From Jiangella aurantiaca (lineage in GTDB: Bacteria; Actinomycetota; Actinomycetes; Jiangellales; Jiangellaceae): a stretch of DNA of 64,000 bases. The DNA lies in assembly GCF_004349105.1 (NCBI RefSeq), contig NZ_SMLB01000009.1:62001-126000 (forward strand). The letters are read 5' to 3'. The notes below the pieces were generated by a model, which saw nothing but the letters and a program-made list of their open reading frames with translations, did no database searches and was not told the origin of the DNA. Shown piece by piece: positions 1-8,807 of the stretch (the stretch's first letter is position 1; every line of letters starts with the position of its first letter). Position numbers and translations under genes: made by a program.

Positions 1-269
1 GCCGGCTCCGGCGCGGCCACCGTGATGAGCGGCGCGCCGACCGTGATCGTCGTACCCGGGGCGCCATGCAGCTTCGTCACCCGGCCCGCGTGCGGGCAGG
101 GGACCTCGACCGTCGCCTTGGCGGTCTCGACGTCCACCACGACGTCGTCGACACCCACGAGATCGCCCTCGGCGACCCGCCACGCGACGATCTCCGCCTC
201 CGTCAGGCCCTCGCCGAGGTCGGGCAGCCGGAACGTCCGTTCCTCGCCAGGCATCGGGTAGTCGGTCAT
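1..269 (-). CDS. bkdC: 2-oxoacid dehydrogenase E2 (dihydrolipoamide acyltransferase), N-terminal part, cut by window edge
   Basis: The visible 89 residues are a lipoyl domain: LPDLGEGLTEAEI near residue 15 and the lipoylation loop DVETAKA with the acceptor lysine at about residue 51. The domain carries acyl groups between E1 and the E2 core in a 2-oxoacid dehydrogenase complex. The ATG overlaps the TGA of the E1 beta gene by the ATGA pattern, so the three subunits are translationally coupled. The catalytic core lies beyond the left edge. The branched-chain assignment rests on the AsnC-type regulator facing the operon, as in Streptomyces bkd clusters; a pyruvate or acetoin complex remains possible. 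Confidence 0.88.
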   Translation of the reverse strand, partial: MTDYPMPGEERTFRLPDLGEGLTEAEIVAWRVAEGDLVGVDDVVVDVETAKATVEVPCPHAGRVTKLHGAPGTTITVGAPLITVAAPEP

Positions 270-1273
270 CGCGACCCAGCCAGGAACCGCGGGTCGGGCA
301 CGTCGTCCCACTGCAGCCGCTCGACAGTGTCGAGGACGCGGTCGACGCCGGGCAGGTGGTACTTCTCCAGCACCGGTGGCGGATACGGCACGTCCCAGCC
401 GGTGACCCGGAGCACCGGCGCCCACAGCGAGTGGAAGCAGCGTTCCTGCACGCGCGCGGCGATCTCCGCGGACACGCTGGCGAACCCGGCCGCCTCGGCG
501 ACCACGACGCAGCGGCCGGTCTTGCGTACCGACGCCGCCACCGTCTCGTCGTCGAAGGGGACCAGCGTGCGCAGGTCCACGACCTCGAGCGAGCGCCCGT
601 CCGACTCCGCCGAGGCGGCGGCCTCCAGCGCGACCGGCACCGCCGTCCCGTACGCGACCAGCGTCGCGTCCGACCCGGCGCGCCGCACCACCGCCGTCCC
701 GAACCGCTCCGTCGTCACCGGCAGCGTCGTCTCGTCCTTGGCCCAGTAGAGCTTCTTGGCCTCCATGAACACGACCGGGTCGGGGTCGGCGATCGCCTCG
801 CGCAGCAGCGAGTAGGCGTCGGCGACCGTCGCCGGAGTGACGACCTTGAGGCCGGGCGTGTGCGCGTAGTACGCCTCGGAGGAGTCCGAGTGGTGCTCCA
901 CGCCGCCGATGCCGCCCGCGTACGGCACCCGGATCACCATCGGCAGGCCGACGGCGCCGCGGGTGCGGTTGCGCATCTTCGCGACGTGCGAGGCGATCTG
1001 CTCGAACGCCGGGTAGGCGAACGCGTCGAACTGCATCTCGACGACGGGGCGGAAGCCGTTCATCGCCATGCCGACCGCCATGCCGACGATGCCGCTCTCG
1101 GCCAGTGGGGTGTCGAAGCAGCGGTCCTCGCCGAACTCGGCGGCCAGCCCGTCGGTGACCCGGAAGACGCCGCCCAGAGCGCCGACGTCCTCGCCGAACA
1201 TCAGGACGGTGTCGTCCTCACGCATCGCGTCGCGCAGCGCGGCGTTGAGCGCCTTGCCCAGGGTCACCGTCAT
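266..1273 (-). CDS. bkdB: 2-oxoacid dehydrogenase E1 component, beta subunit
   Basis: The 335-residue protein starts MTVTLGKALN and has the family landmarks GEDVG near residue 30, the pyrimidine-binding domain with FDTPLAESG and the C-terminal transketolase domain ending in DVPYPPP. With the alpha subunit it forms the ThDP-dependent E1 that decarboxylates 2-oxoacids and acylates the lipoyl group of E2. Length is normal for the family. Its ATG overlaps the alpha-subunit stop and its own stop overlaps the E2 start, giving a tight three-gene operon. Substrate (branched-chain oxoacids rather than pyruvate) is inferred from the neighbouring AsnC regulator. Confidence 0.93.
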   Translation of the reverse strand: MTVTLGKALNAALRDAMREDDTVLMFGEDVGALGGVFRVTDGLAAEFGEDRCFDTPLAESGIVGMAVGMAMNGFRPVVEMQFDAFAYPAFEQIASHVAKMRNRTRGAVGLPMVIRVPYAGGIGGVEHHSDSSEAYYAHTPGLKVVTPATVADAYSLLREAIADPDPVVFMEAKKLYWAKDETTLPVTTERFGTAVVRRAGSDATLVAYGTAVPVALEAAASAESDGRSLEVVDLRTLVPFDDETVAASVRKTGRCVVVAEAAGFASVSAEIAARVQERCFHSLWAPVLRVTGWDVPYPPPVLEKYHLPGVDRVLDTVERLQWDDVPDPRFLAGSR

Positions 1274-2406
1274 CGGGCGAGCTCCTCGGCCAGCCAGCCG
1301 GCCTGCTCGCGCAACTGCGGCGTGGGCTCGGCGTAGACGTGTGCGAACAGGTCGGCGGGGTCGCCGGTCGCCTCCTCCGACAGCCGCTCCCGCACCCGGG
1401 AGGCGAACGCCTCGCCCGCCTCCCGCGCCGCCGCGACGTCGTCGTCGGTGAGCTCGTCGCGGGAGCGCAGGTGTGCCTCCAACCGGGCGATCGGGTCGCG
1501 CCGCTTCCACGCCTCGACCTCGTCGTGATCGCGGTAGCGGGAATCGTCGTCGGCGTTGGTGTGTGGCTCGACGCGGTACGTGTGCGCCTCGACGAGCACC
1601 GGCCCGCCGCCGGCGCGCGCGGACTCGACGGCCTCGGTGAGGACCGCCAGCATGGCGAGCGGATCGTTGCCGTCGACGCGCTCGCTCCGGACTCCGTAGC
1701 CGACACCCTTGTGCGCCAGCGACGGCGCCGCCGTCTGCCGCGACAGCGGGACCGAGATCGCGTACCCGTTGTTCTGCACCAGGAACACCACCGGCGCGTG
1801 GAACACCGCGGCGAAGTTCAGCGCCTCGTGGAAGTCGCCCTCGCTGGTGCCGCCGTCGCCGACGATCACCAGCGCGACGGTGTCCTCGCCCCGCCGGCGC
1901 GCGGCGTAGGCGACGCCGACGGCGTGCGGCGCGTGCGTCGCCAGCGGCGTGCACTGCGGCGCCGTGCGCGTGGCCATGGGGTCGTAGCCGCAGTGCCAGC
2001 TGCCGCGCAGCAGCGTCAGCGCCTCGACCGGATCGATGCCGCGGCCGATCAGCGCCATCGTGTCGCGGTAGGTCGGGAACAGCCAGTCGGTCTCGCGCAG
2101 CGCCAGGACGGCGCCGATCTCGCCCGCCTCCTGGCCACGACTGGACGGGTAGACGGCCAGCCGGCCCTGCTTGGTCAGTGCCGTCGCCTGGGCGTCGAAC
2201 CGGCGGCCGAGCACCATGGCGTCGTACGCGCGGCGCAGCAGCTCGGTGGACGGGCGCTCGTAGCGGCCGTGGGCGTCGCCCGGCGCCGGGCCGCCGTCGT
2301 CGTCGAGGAACCGGATCGGCTCGGCGGACGGCAGCAAGTGGGCGTCGGCGGGCGCCGCCGCGGCGCTCGTGGCGGCGGGCATCCGGTGCTCGGCCTGCGT
2401 GGTCAT
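1270..2406 (-). CDS. bkdA: 2-oxoacid dehydrogenase E1 component, alpha subunit
   Basis: This 378-residue protein carries the ThDP pyrophosphate motif GDGGTSEGDFHEALNF (about residues 183-198) closed by VQNN, the classical GDG-X26-NN pattern. The sequence RYRDHDEVEAWKRRDPI after it fits the phosphorylation-loop region of E1 alpha chains. It heads the operon and binds ThDP at the interface with the beta subunit. The N-terminal extension of about 50 residues rich in Ala and Pro is common in actinobacterial branched-chain E1 alpha chains. The ATG at the right end follows GAGGTGACTGAGCC, a usable ribosome site. Confidence 0.93.
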   Translation of the reverse strand: MTTQAEHRMPAATSAAAAPADAHLLPSAEPIRFLDDDGGPAPGDAHGRYERPSTELLRRAYDAMVLGRRFDAQATALTKQGRLAVYPSSRGQEAGEIGAVLALRETDWLFPTYRDTMALIGRGIDPVEALTLLRGSWHCGYDPMATRTAPQCTPLATHAPHAVGVAYAARRRGEDTVALVIVGDGGTSEGDFHEALNFAAVFHAPVVFLVQNNGYAISVPLSRQTAAPSLAHKGVGYGVRSERVDGNDPLAMLAVLTEAVESARAGGGPVLVEAHTYRVEPHTNADDDSRYRDHDEVEAWKRRDPIARLEAHLRSRDELTDDDVAAAREAGEAFASRVRERLSEEATGDPADLFAHVYAEPTPQLREQAGWLAEELAR

Positions 2407-2461
2407 GGCTCAGTCACCTCTGTCGGCAGGCGGACGCTCTATTCCGAATACTGCGCCTCGT

Positions 2462-2475
2462 GAGATGGTCATCTC
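2462..2475. promoter_or_regulatory. Palindrome between bkd operon and AsnC regulator, candidate operator
   Basis: GAGATG-GT-CATCTC is a perfect 6+2+6 palindrome lying between the divergent starts at 2406 and 2520. Its place suits a site for the AsnC-type protein, controlling both directions. Binding is inferred from position only. Confidence 0.4.
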
Positions 2476-2519
2476 TACAACCGGCCGAAATCGGTGACAA
2501 CTGGCAGAGCGGAGCGGCC

Positions 2520-3032
2520 ATGAGCGACCAGATGTCTCAAGGTGACCGGGGTCACACCTGGAATACCGGCCGATCGTCTGCCCGTGAACTCGACGACGTC
2601 GACCGCCGCATCCTCGCCGAGCTGGTCGAGCAGGGCCGGCTGTCCATCCGCCAGCTGGCCGAACGGGTGCACGTGTCGCGGGCCAACGCCTACGCGCGGG
2701 TCGACCGGCTGCTCGCCGACGGCGTCATCACCGGGTTCTCCGCGCAGGTCAACCCCGAGCGGGCCGGACTGGCCACCAGCGCCTACGTCATGCTGTCGAT
2801 CCAGCAGAACGCCTGGCGCGAGGTGTCCGCCGCGCTCGGGTCGCTGCCCTACGTCGAGCACTTCGCTCTGGTCGGCGGCGACTTCGACGTGCTCGCGCTG
2901 GTCCGCGCGCCCAACAACAGCGAGCTGCGCCACGTCGTCCTCGAACACATCCAGGACGTCCCCGGCGTGCAGAGCACCCGCACCTGGCTGGTGTTCGACG
3001 AGCACCTCGGCCAGGGGTCGCGCTGGGCCTGA
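2520..3032 (+). CDS. bkdR: Lrp/AsnC family transcriptional regulator (BkdR-like)
   Basis: The 170-residue product has an N-terminal winged helix-turn-helix (ELDDVDRRILAELVEQGRL, then IRQLAERVHVSRANAYARVD) and a C-terminal RAM/AsnC effector domain (VEHFALVGGDFDVLALVRA). I chose the ATG at 2520 because the longer frame upstream runs through the E1 alpha gene. It faces the E1/E2 operon across 113 bp, the arrangement of Streptomyces bkdR, so it probably senses an amino acid and controls branched-chain oxoacid breakdown. About 25 residues before the HTH are unusually long for AsnC proteins. Confidence 0.88.
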   Translation: MSDQMSQGDRGHTWNTGRSSARELDDVDRRILAELVEQGRLSIRQLAERVHVSRANAYARVDRLLADGVITGFSAQVNPERAGLATSAYVMLSIQQNAWREVSAALGSLPYVEHFALVGGDFDVLALVRAPNNSELRHVVLEHIQDVPGVQSTRTWLVFDEHLGQGSRWA

Positions 3033-3055
3033 CGATCGCCGGCTGCCGTCGGGCG

Positions 3056-3114
3056 TTGATCATGGAGAAGGTCGCCTTTCCCGCGTCTCCAGAGGCGACC
3101 TTCTCCATGATCAA
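3056..3114. repeat. Long intergenic palindrome, copy 1 of a dispersed repeat family
   Basis: Two perfect 22-base arms (3056-3077 and 3093-3114) flank a 15-base loop; each arm begins TTGATCATGGAGAAGGTCGC. It lies between the AsnC gene and the DUF4177 gene. Two other copies (8889-8960, 58822-58892) share the outer TTGATC and the following TGGAG. It can act as a terminator for the upstream gene, but it has no T-run. Confidence 0.8.
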
Positions 3115-3208
3115 TCAAGACCGCGCCTCACACCGTCGGGGTGGTGCGGCCCGGTGCGCGCTAGCCGTGCCGCCCGGACCGTCACCAGGCACCAGTAGGC
3201 TCGCGCCC

Positions 3209-3367
3209 ATGGCCAAGTGGGAGTACGCGACGGCACCCGTGCTGGTGCACGCGACCAAGCAGATCCTGGACAACTGGGGCGAGGACGGCTGGGAGCTCGT
3301 CCAGATCGTGCCCGGCATGAACCCCGAGAACGTGGTGGCTTACTTCAAGCGGGAGAAGGCCGAATGA
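3209..3367 (+). CDS. DUF4177 family small protein
   Basis: This 52-residue protein (MAKWEYATAPVLVHATKQIL...) contains the DUF4177 core WEY...ILDNWGEDGWELVQI. No signal peptide or membrane segment is visible, so it is cytosolic; the biochemical role of the family is not known. The ATG at 3209 is taken over a longer frame that would read through the palindromic repeat. Its TGA overlaps the ATG of ridA (ATGA), so the two are co-translated; the same small gene precedes ridA in mycobacteria (Rv3678A). Confidence 0.85.
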   Translation: MAKWEYATAPVLVHATKQILDNWGEDGWELVQIVPGMNPENVVAYFKREKAE

Positions 3368-3828
3368 CTGGAACCCCCGAGGAGCGGCTGGCCGAGCTCG
3401 GGCTGAGCCTGCCCGACGTCGTCAAGCCGGTCGCGGCGTACGTGCCGGCCGTGCGCAGCGGCTCGTTCGTGTTCACCTCCGGGCAGGTGCCGGTGCGCGA
3501 CGGCGAGCTGCTGTACAAGGGCAAGGTCGGCGCCGAGGTCACCCCGGAGCAGGCATACGAGTGCGCCCAGCAGTGCGCCCTCAACGCGCTGGCCGCCATC
3601 CGCGCCGAGGTCGGCGACCTCTCCGCCGTCACCCGCGTGGTGAAGGTGCTCGGCTTCGTCGCGTCGACGCCCGACTTCACCGGCCAGCCGCAGGTGGTCA
3701 ACGGCGCCAGCGAGCTGCTCGGCAAGGTCTTCGGCGATCTCGGCCAGCACGCCCGCAGCGCCGTAGGCCTGACGGTGCTGCCGCTGGACGCGCCGGTCGA
3801 GGTCGAGATGACCGTCGAGGTCGGCTGA
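3364..3828 (+). CDS. ridA: RidA family protein (enamine/imine deaminase)
   Basis: The 154-residue protein has the RidA/YjgF fold signature: VRSGSFVFTSGQVPVRDGE near the N-terminus and EVEMTVEVG at the C-terminus. It is longer than E. coli RidA (128 residues) because of an N-terminal segment PEERLAELGLSLPDVVKPVA, typical of the Rv3678c subgroup. Family members hydrolyse reactive 2-aminoacrylate and related enamines made by PLP enzymes. The catalytic Arg of canonical RidA is not clearly placed in this subgroup, so deaminase activity is an inference. It is coupled to the DUF4177 gene and followed after 10 bases by a Nudix gene. Confidence 0.85.
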   Translation: MTGTPEERLAELGLSLPDVVKPVAAYVPAVRSGSFVFTSGQVPVRDGELLYKGKVGAEVTPEQAYECAQQCALNALAAIRAEVGDLSAVTRVVKVLGFVASTPDFTGQPQVVNGASELLGKVFGDLGQHARSAVGLTVLPLDAPVEVEMTVEVG

Positions 3829-3838
3829 GACCAGGACC

Positions 3839-4525
3839 GTGACCGACCGGCCGGCCGAGCTACGGCGCGCGCTGCCCGCTCGCATCGCGGAGCGGGCCAG
3901 GGCGTTCGCCGCCGGCGGCCTGCCGATCGTCCCGTCCCGGCCCGCGGCGACGGTCGTCCTGCTGCGCGACGCCGGCTTCGGCGTCGAGGTGTACGTGCAC
4001 GTCCGGCACACGGCGATGGCGTTCGGCGGCATGCTGGCGTTCCCCGGCGGACGGGTCGACCCGGCCGACGGCGCCGACCCCGCCGAGGCGTTCGTCCGGG
4101 CGGCGATCCGCGAGACGCAGGAAGAGACCGGCGTCGTGCTGACGCCCGGCGACCTGGTGCCGTGGGCGCACTGGATCACGCCGCGGTTCGAGGAACGCCG
4201 TTACGACACCTGGTTCTACCTGGCGGCGCTGCCGGACGGCCAGGAGACCGCCGACGTCTCCGGCGAGGCGTCGGAGGTGGGGTGGGTGCGGCCGGCGGAC
4301 GCACTGGCCCGGGCCGACGCCGGCGAGTGGGTCCTGATGCCGCCGACGGCGGTGGTGCTGGCCTCGCTCACCGGTTTCGCGACGGTGGCCGAGGCGCTGG
4401 CCGCGGGCACCGGCCGCCGCGTCGAGACCGTCGTTCCCGGCTGGCTCGACGACGGCACGCAGGTGTGGGGGCTGCTGCCCGAGGACCCGGACTATCCCGG
4501 CGACGACCCAGGAGACGAGCGGTGA
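3839..4525 (+). CDS. Nudix hydrolase
   Basis: The 228-residue protein has a Nudix box at about residues 79-101: FPGGRVDPADGADPAEAF followed by RAAIRETQEETGVV, with the REXQEE metal-binding core intact. The spacing of the first Gly in the box is one residue short of the textbook pattern. A C-terminal extension (WLDDGTQVWGLLPEDP) is shared by NUDT19/RPP-like acyl-CoA hydrolases of actinobacteria, which suggests a CoA-type substrate, but this is not proven. GTG start; its TGA overlaps the GTG of the next gene. Confidence 0.85.
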   Translation: MTDRPAELRRALPARIAERARAFAAGGLPIVPSRPAATVVLLRDAGFGVEVYVHVRHTAMAFGGMLAFPGGRVDPADGADPAEAFVRAAIRETQEETGVVLTPGDLVPWAHWITPRFEERRYDTWFYLAALPDGQETADVSGEASEVGWVRPADALARADAGEWVLMPPTAVVLASLTGFATVAEALAAGTGRRVETVVPGWLDDGTQVWGLLPEDPDYPGDDPGDER

Positions 4526-5292
4526 GCGAGGTGACCCAGGCGACGCTGCCGCCGTGGTGCCGGCTGGTGCGGGCGGACAACCCCGGCCCGATGACCCTCG
4601 ACGGCACCAACACCTACGTGCTGCGCGCCGGCGATGGCAACGTCGTCATCGACCCCGGTCCGTGGCTCGAGCCGCACCTGAACGCCGTCCTGGAGCTGGG
4701 GCCGGTCGCCGTCGCGCTGATCACCCACCACCACGCCGACCACTGCGGCGGCGTCGAGCTGTTCCGCGAGCTGACCGGCGGCGCGCCGGTGCTGGCCCGC
4801 GACCCGGCCGCCAGCGGCGCCGACGCGGAGCTGCCGGCGCACGGGCAGCGGCTGGACGACCTCGGCATCACCGTCCTGGACACGCCCGGCCACACCGCGG
4901 ACTCGGTGTCGTTCGTCGCCGACGACGGCGACTCCGTGCTGCTGTTCAGTGGCGACACCGTCCTGGGCCGCGGCACCACGATCGTGTCGCACCCCGACGG
5001 CGACCTCGGCGCCTACCTGGCGTCGCTGGAGCTGCTGCGCACGGCTGTGCCCGAGGACGCGGTGCTCGCGCCGGGGCACGGCCCGCTGCGGCCGCGCGCC
5101 GTCACCGTCGTCGACGAGTACGTCGCGCACCGGCAGCAGCGGATCGAGCAGGTGCGGGCCGCCCTCGCCGGCGGCGCCCGAACCGCCCGCGACGTGGTCG
5201 AGGTCGTCTACGCCGACGTCGACCGCGCGCTCTGGCCCGCCGCCGAGCGCACCGTCGAGGCCACGCTGGCCTACCTGCGCGCGGCCGGCTGA
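4522..5292 (+). CDS. MBL-fold metallo-hydrolase (LACTB2-like, Rv3677c family)
   Basis: A metallo-beta-lactamase fold is shown by THHHADH (residues 68-74), DTPGHTADSVSF, FSGDTVLG and APGHGP, which supply the two-zinc ligands. The last 70 residues form a winged-helix-like tail (HRQQRIEQVRAALAGG) as in the LACTB2 branch, some of which are RNA endonucleases. It sits in the ridA-Nudix-MBL set next to crp as in mycobacteria. GTG start at 4522 with GTGA overlap. RNA or thioester hydrolysis are both possible; the fold is certain, the substrate is not. Confidence 0.87.
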   Translation: MSEVTQATLPPWCRLVRADNPGPMTLDGTNTYVLRAGDGNVVIDPGPWLEPHLNAVLELGPVAVALITHHHADHCGGVELFRELTGGAPVLARDPAASGADAELPAHGQRLDDLGITVLDTPGHTADSVSFVADDGDSVLLFSGDTVLGRGTTIVSHPDGDLGAYLASLELLRTAVPEDAVLAPGHGPLRPRAVTVVDEYVAHRQQRIEQVRAALAGGARTARDVVEVVYADVDRALWPAAERTVEATLAYLRAAG

Positions 5293-5301
5293 ACCCGCCC
5301 G

Positions 5302-5979
5302 TCAGCGGGCGCGGCGGCGCAGGCGGTCGACGTCGAGGACGACGACCGAGCGCTGCTCCAGCCGCAGCCAGCCACGGGACACGAAGTCGGCCAGCGCCTT
5401 GTTCACCGTCTCGCGGGACGCGCCGACCAGCTGGGCCAGCTCTTCCTGCGTGAGGTCGTGGACGACCCGCATGCCCTCCTCGGACGGCACGCCGAACCGG
5501 GTCGAGAGGTCCAGCAGCTGTTTGGCCACCCGCCCCGGCACGTCGGAGAAGACCAGGTCGGTCTGGATGTCATTGGACCGCCGCAGCCGCGACGCCAGCT
5601 GCAGGAGCAGGCCGCGGGCCACCTCGGGCCGCCCCGTCAGCCAGGGCGTGAGGTCGGCGTGGCTCAGGCTCCACAGCGTGGTGTCGGTGACGGCGGTGGC
5701 CGTGGCCGAGCGCGGGCCGGGGTCGAACAGCGACAACTCGCCGAACATCTGCCCGGGACCGAGCAGCGCCAGCAGGTTCTCGCGGCCGTCGGGTGCGGTG
5801 CGGCCGAGCTTGATCTTGCCCTCGGTGACGACGTAGACGCGATCGCCTTCGTCGCCCTCGCGGAAGAGGGTCTCGCCGCGGCTCAGGTGCACCTCGGTCA
5901 TCGACGCGCGCAGCGCGCCGGCGGCCTCGTCGTCGAGTTCGCGGAACAGAAGTGCGCTCCGTAGAGCGTCGTCAGCCAC
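5302..5979 (-). CDS. crp: Crp/Fnr family transcriptional regulator (GlxR/Crp type)
   Basis: The 225-residue protein has an N-terminal cyclic-nucleotide-binding barrel (FREGDEGDRVYVVTEGKIKL; phosphate-binding cassette GELSLFDPGPRSATATA) and a C-terminal HTH (LTQEELAQLVGASRETVNKAL). The PGPRSAT cassette is that of cAMP-binding members such as M. tuberculosis Rv3676 and Corynebacterium GlxR, whose sites read TGTGA-N6-TCACA. The GTG start at 5979 follows AAGGAGG. It is divergent from nth, and the site at 6024-6039 suggests self-control. It is probably the master regulator for the other sites noted in this window. Confidence 0.93.
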   Translation of the reverse strand: MADDALRSALLFRELDDEAAGALRASMTEVHLSRGETLFREGDEGDRVYVVTEGKIKLGRTAPDGRENLLALLGPGQMFGELSLFDPGPRSATATAVTDTTLWSLSHADLTPWLTGRPEVARGLLLQLASRLRRSNDIQTDLVFSDVPGRVAKQLLDLSTRFGVPSEEGMRVVHDLTQEELAQLVGASRETVNKALADFVSRGWLRLEQRSVVVLDVDRLRRRAR

Positions 5980-6023
5980 TGCCAGGTCCTCCTTGCCGTC
6001 GAGCCACGCGCGGTCAACGGTCT

Positions 6024-6039
6024 CGTGTTTCGCGTCACG
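6024..6039. promoter_or_regulatory. Candidate Crp/GlxR site upstream of crp
   Basis: CGTGTTTCGCGTCACG keeps the GTG-N8-CAC core of Crp/GlxR sites but departs from consensus at the flanks. It lies 45-60 bases before the crp start in the crp-nth divergent region, fitting autoregulation. This is the weakest of the four sites seen. Confidence 0.35.
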
Positions 6040-6226
6040 TCGGCCGCAACCTATTGTGCCTGGGGGTCATCATGGCCGACCATTCGCCCCTGCGACGTGT
6101 CTTTGCTCGCCGAGCAGGGTTCGGATTCGCGCTGACTCCTCGAGCAGCCCCGTTTCGACGTGCCAACGCATGCGGGCGGGTCGGATCTTCCGCACCGGGT
6201 CTGTCGGCCCGGGAACGTAGAGTGAA

Positions 6227-6940
6227 GTGGTGTCGATGGTCGCTACCGAGTCCAAGCTCGCCCTCACGCGCCGGGCCCGCAAGATCAACCGTGAGCTCGA
6301 CGCGACGTATCCTGACGCGCACTGCGAGCTCGACTTCACCACACCGTTCGAGCTGCTGATCGCGACGGTGCTGTCCGCGCAGACCACCGACGTCCGGGTC
6401 AACGGCGTCACGCCCACGCTGTTCGCCCGCTACCCGAACGCGGTCGCGCTGGCGGCCGCGGAGCGCGAGGACGTCGAGAAGATCATCCAGCCCACCGGGT
6501 TCTTCCGCGCCAAGACGCAGTCGATCCTGGGGTTGTCGCAGGCGCTGGTCGAGCGGTTCGGCGGCGAGGTCCCCGGAAGGATGAAGGACCTCGTCACGCT
6601 GCCCGGCGTCGGCCGTAAGACGGCCAACGTCGTGCTCGGCAACGCGTTCGGCGTCCCCGGCATCACCGTCGACACCCACTTCGGCCGGCTGGTGCGCCGA
6701 TTCGGCTGGACCAGCGAGACCGACGCCGACAAGGTCGAGCTCGAGGTCGGCTCGCTGTTCCCGAAGAGCGAGTGGACCATGCTGTCGCACCGGGTCATCT
6801 GGCACGGACGGCGGCGCTGCCACGCCCGCAAGCCGGCCTGTGGTGCGTGCCCGCTGGCCCGGCTGTGCCCGTCGTACGGTGAGGGCCCCACCGATCCCAA
6901 GGTGGCCGCCAAGCTGGTCCGCGAAGGGCCGCGTGCATGA
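6227..6940 (+). CDS. nth: Endonuclease III (DNA glycosylase/AP lyase)
   Basis: The 237-residue protein has the helix-hairpin-helix [13 protein letters not shown] with the catalytic Lys, the catalytic Asp in [11 protein letters not shown], and a C-terminal [4Fe-4S] cluster motif C-x6-C-x2-C-x5-C ([17 protein letters not shown]). It removes oxidised pyrimidines in base-excision repair. Starts at GTG 6227 or 6230 or ATG 6236 are all possible; the ATG matches common annotation. The stop overlaps the next gene's ATG. Position beside crp, a CoA-Nudix gene and marP is conserved in actinobacteria. Confidence 0.95.
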   Translation: MVSMVATESKLALTRRARKINRELDATYPDAHCELDFTTPFELLIATVLSAQTTDVRVNGVTPTLFARYPNAVALAAAEREDVEKIIQPTGFFRAKTQSILGLSQALVERFGGEVPGRMKDLVTLPGVGRKTANVVLGNAFGVPGITVDTHFGRLVRRFGWTSETDADKVELEVGSLFPKSEWTMLSHRVIWHGRRRCHARKPACGACPLARLCPSYGEGPTDPKVAAKLVREGPRA

Positions 6941-7617
6941 CGTCCGCCGACGCCGCCGGTGGTCCGCCCGCGTGGCTGCGGCGTGTCGCCGACACCGCGG
7001 CCGGTGCGTGGGCCGAACAGGCCGGCCGGTGGTCACCACCTGACGACACCGCGCGCGAGTCGGCGGTCCTGCTGCTGTTCGGCGAGACCGACGGCCGGCC
7101 CGACGTGCTGCTCATCGAGCGGGCGGCCGGGCTGCGCCGCCACGCCGGGCAGGCCGCATTCCCCGGCGGCGGCGCCGACCCCGGCGACGACGGCCCGATC
7201 GGCACGGCGCTGCGCGAATGCGCCGAGGAGACCGGCGTCGACCCCGCCGGTGTCGAGGTCATCGCCACGCTGCCGCCGGTGTGGATCTCCGTCTCGAACT
7301 ACTCCGTCACACCGGTCCTGGCCTGGTGGCGCGAGCCGTGCGAGGTGCGCGTCGCCGATCCCACCGAGGTCGCGTCCGTGCACCGGGTGCCGGTCAGCGA
7401 ACTCACCGACCCCGCCAACCGGCTGCAGCTGCAGTACCCGTCCGGCCACTCCGGCCCCGCCTTCCGGGCCAGCGGACTGCTCATCTGGGGGTTCACCGCG
7501 AAAGTGCTGTCCAGGTTGTTCGATGCGGCCGCAATCGCGCAGCCATGGGATCGTACTCTCGTCGAGCCGCTGCCAACGGGGCCGGCTCTTCGCCGTGAAG
7601 GTCGAGGTGGGTCGTGA
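6937..7617 (+). CDS. CoA pyrophosphatase-type Nudix hydrolase (NudL-like)
   Basis: This 226-residue protein has the UPF0035/NudL signature before and within the Nudix box: [22 protein letters not shown] and then [14 protein letters not shown]. The family hydrolyses coenzyme A and its derivatives to 4'-phosphopantetheine and 3',5'-ADP. The ATG overlaps the nth stop (ATGA) and its TGA overlaps the GTG of marP, making an nth-nudix-marP operon identical in order to M. tuberculosis Rv3674c-Rv3671c. Activity on CoA is inferred from family motifs. Confidence 0.88.
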   Translation: MTSADAAGGPPAWLRRVADTAAGAWAEQAGRWSPPDDTARESAVLLLFGETDGRPDVLLIERAAGLRRHAGQAAFPGGGADPGDDGPIGTALRECAEETGVDPAGVEVIATLPPVWISVSNYSVTPVLAWWREPCEVRVADPTEVASVHRVPVSELTDPANRLQLQYPSGHSGPAFRASGLLIWGFTAKVLSRLFDAAAIAQPWDRTLVEPLPTGPALRREGRGGS

Positions 7618-8807
7618 CGCTGGGCTTGAACGCCGTCGACCTGATCATCATCATCCTGGCGGTCGTCGTCGGTTACACCGGCTGGACCCACGGTTTCGTC
7701 GTCGGCCTCCTGTCCTTCGTCGGGTTCGTCGGCGGCGCGGTCGCCGGGCTGCTGCTGGTGCCGTTGGTGCTCGGCAGCTTCGACCCCGGGCTCGGGGTGT
7801 CCGTGCTGGCCGTCCTGCTGGTACTCGGCGTCGCCTCGATCGGGCAGGGCGTGCTGGCGTGGGCCGGCGGCTGGGTGCGGTCGAAGGTGTCGTCGCAGCC
7901 TGCCAAGAACTTCGATGCCGCGGGTGGGGCCATCCTCGGCGTCGCCGGCCTGCTGCTGGCCTCGTGGGCGGTCGGGCTGGCCATCTCCACGGCCGCCGTA
8001 CCGTACGCGTCGCCCGGCGTCCGCGAGTCGCGGCTGCTCGACCTGGTCGACGACGCCGTGCCGATCTCGCCCGACCGCCTGCGCGACGCCTTCGAGGACG
8101 TCGTCGCGGCGGGCGGGTTCCCGCAGGTCGTGGTCCCGTGGGCGTCCGAGCCGATCGTCGACGTCGGCCCGCCCGGCAGCCTGCTGCGCCGCGACCCCGA
8201 GGTGCGCACCGCCGCCCAGAGCGTCGTTCAGATCACGGGCCGTGCGGAGGCCTGCGAACGCGTCATCACCGGCAGCGGCTTCGTGGTCGCGGCTGAGCGC
8301 ATCCTCACCAACGCGCACGTGGTGGCCGGCGTCAGCGAGCCCGTCATCACCTTCCCTGACGGCGACCCGCTGGCCGCGCAGGTGGTCGCGTTCGACCCCG
8401 AGACCGACCTCGCCGTGCTCGCCGTCCCCGGACTGCCGCTGGACCAGCTCTCCATGGCCGCCGAAGAGCCCGGCAACGGCGACGAGGCCGCCGTCGTCGG
8501 CTACCCGAACAACGGCCCGCTGCGCAGCGAGGAGGTCCGCGTCCGCGACGTCCACGAGCTCATCGGGCACGACATCTACGACGAGAACACCGTCACCCGC
8601 GAGGTCGTCTCGCTGCGCGGCAGCATCCGGCCGGGCAACTCCGGCGGGCCGCTCATCTCGCCGGACGGCACCGTACTGGGCGTGGTGTTCGCCGCCTCGC
8701 TGACCGACCCGGACACCGGCTACGCACTTGCGCCCAGCGAGTTCACCGACCTCGCGGCCGATGCGGCCGAGGCGACCGAGCCGGTGCCGACCGGCTCCTG
8801 CACCTGA
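7614..8807 (+). CDS. marP: MarP membrane-bound trypsin-like serine protease
   Basis: The 397-residue protein has four N-terminal hydrophobic helices of the CvpA type (about residues 5-130) and a periplasmic chymotrypsin-fold domain. The triad reads off cleanly: His235 (LTNAHVVAG), Asp265 (DPETDLAVLAV), Ser343 (RPGNSGGPL). Cys214 and Cys396 match in position the regulatory disulfide known from M. tuberculosis MarP, which is the same length. There the enzyme is needed for acid and oxidative stress resistance through processing of the peptidoglycan hydrolase RipA. GTG start with GTGA overlap. Confidence 0.95.
   Translation: MTLGLNAVDLIIIILAVVVGYTGWTHGFVVGLLSFVGFVGGAVAGLLLVPLVLGSFDPGLGVSVLAVLLVLGVASIGQGVLAWAGGWVRSKVSSQPAKNFDAAGGAILGVAGLLLASWAVGLAISTAAVPYASPGVRESRLLDLVDDAVPISPDRLRDAFEDVVAAGGFPQVVVPWASEPIVDVGPPGSLLRRDPEVRTAAQSVVQITGRAEACERVITGSGFVVAAERILTNAHVVAGVSEPVITFPDGDPLAAQVVAFDPETDLAVLAVPGLPLDQLSMAAEEPGNGDEAAVVGYPNNGPLRSEEVRVRDVHELIGHDIYDENTVTREVVSLRGSIRPGNSGGPLISPDGTVLGVVFAASLTDPDTGYALAPSEFTDLAADAAEATEPVPTGSCT

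Noticed and set aside
356-1336. Long plus-strand open frame of about 326 codons opposite the E1 genes
   Set aside because: It mirrors the E1 beta gene, is extremely Arg-rich and has no family likeness; a shadow frame of GC-rich DNA.
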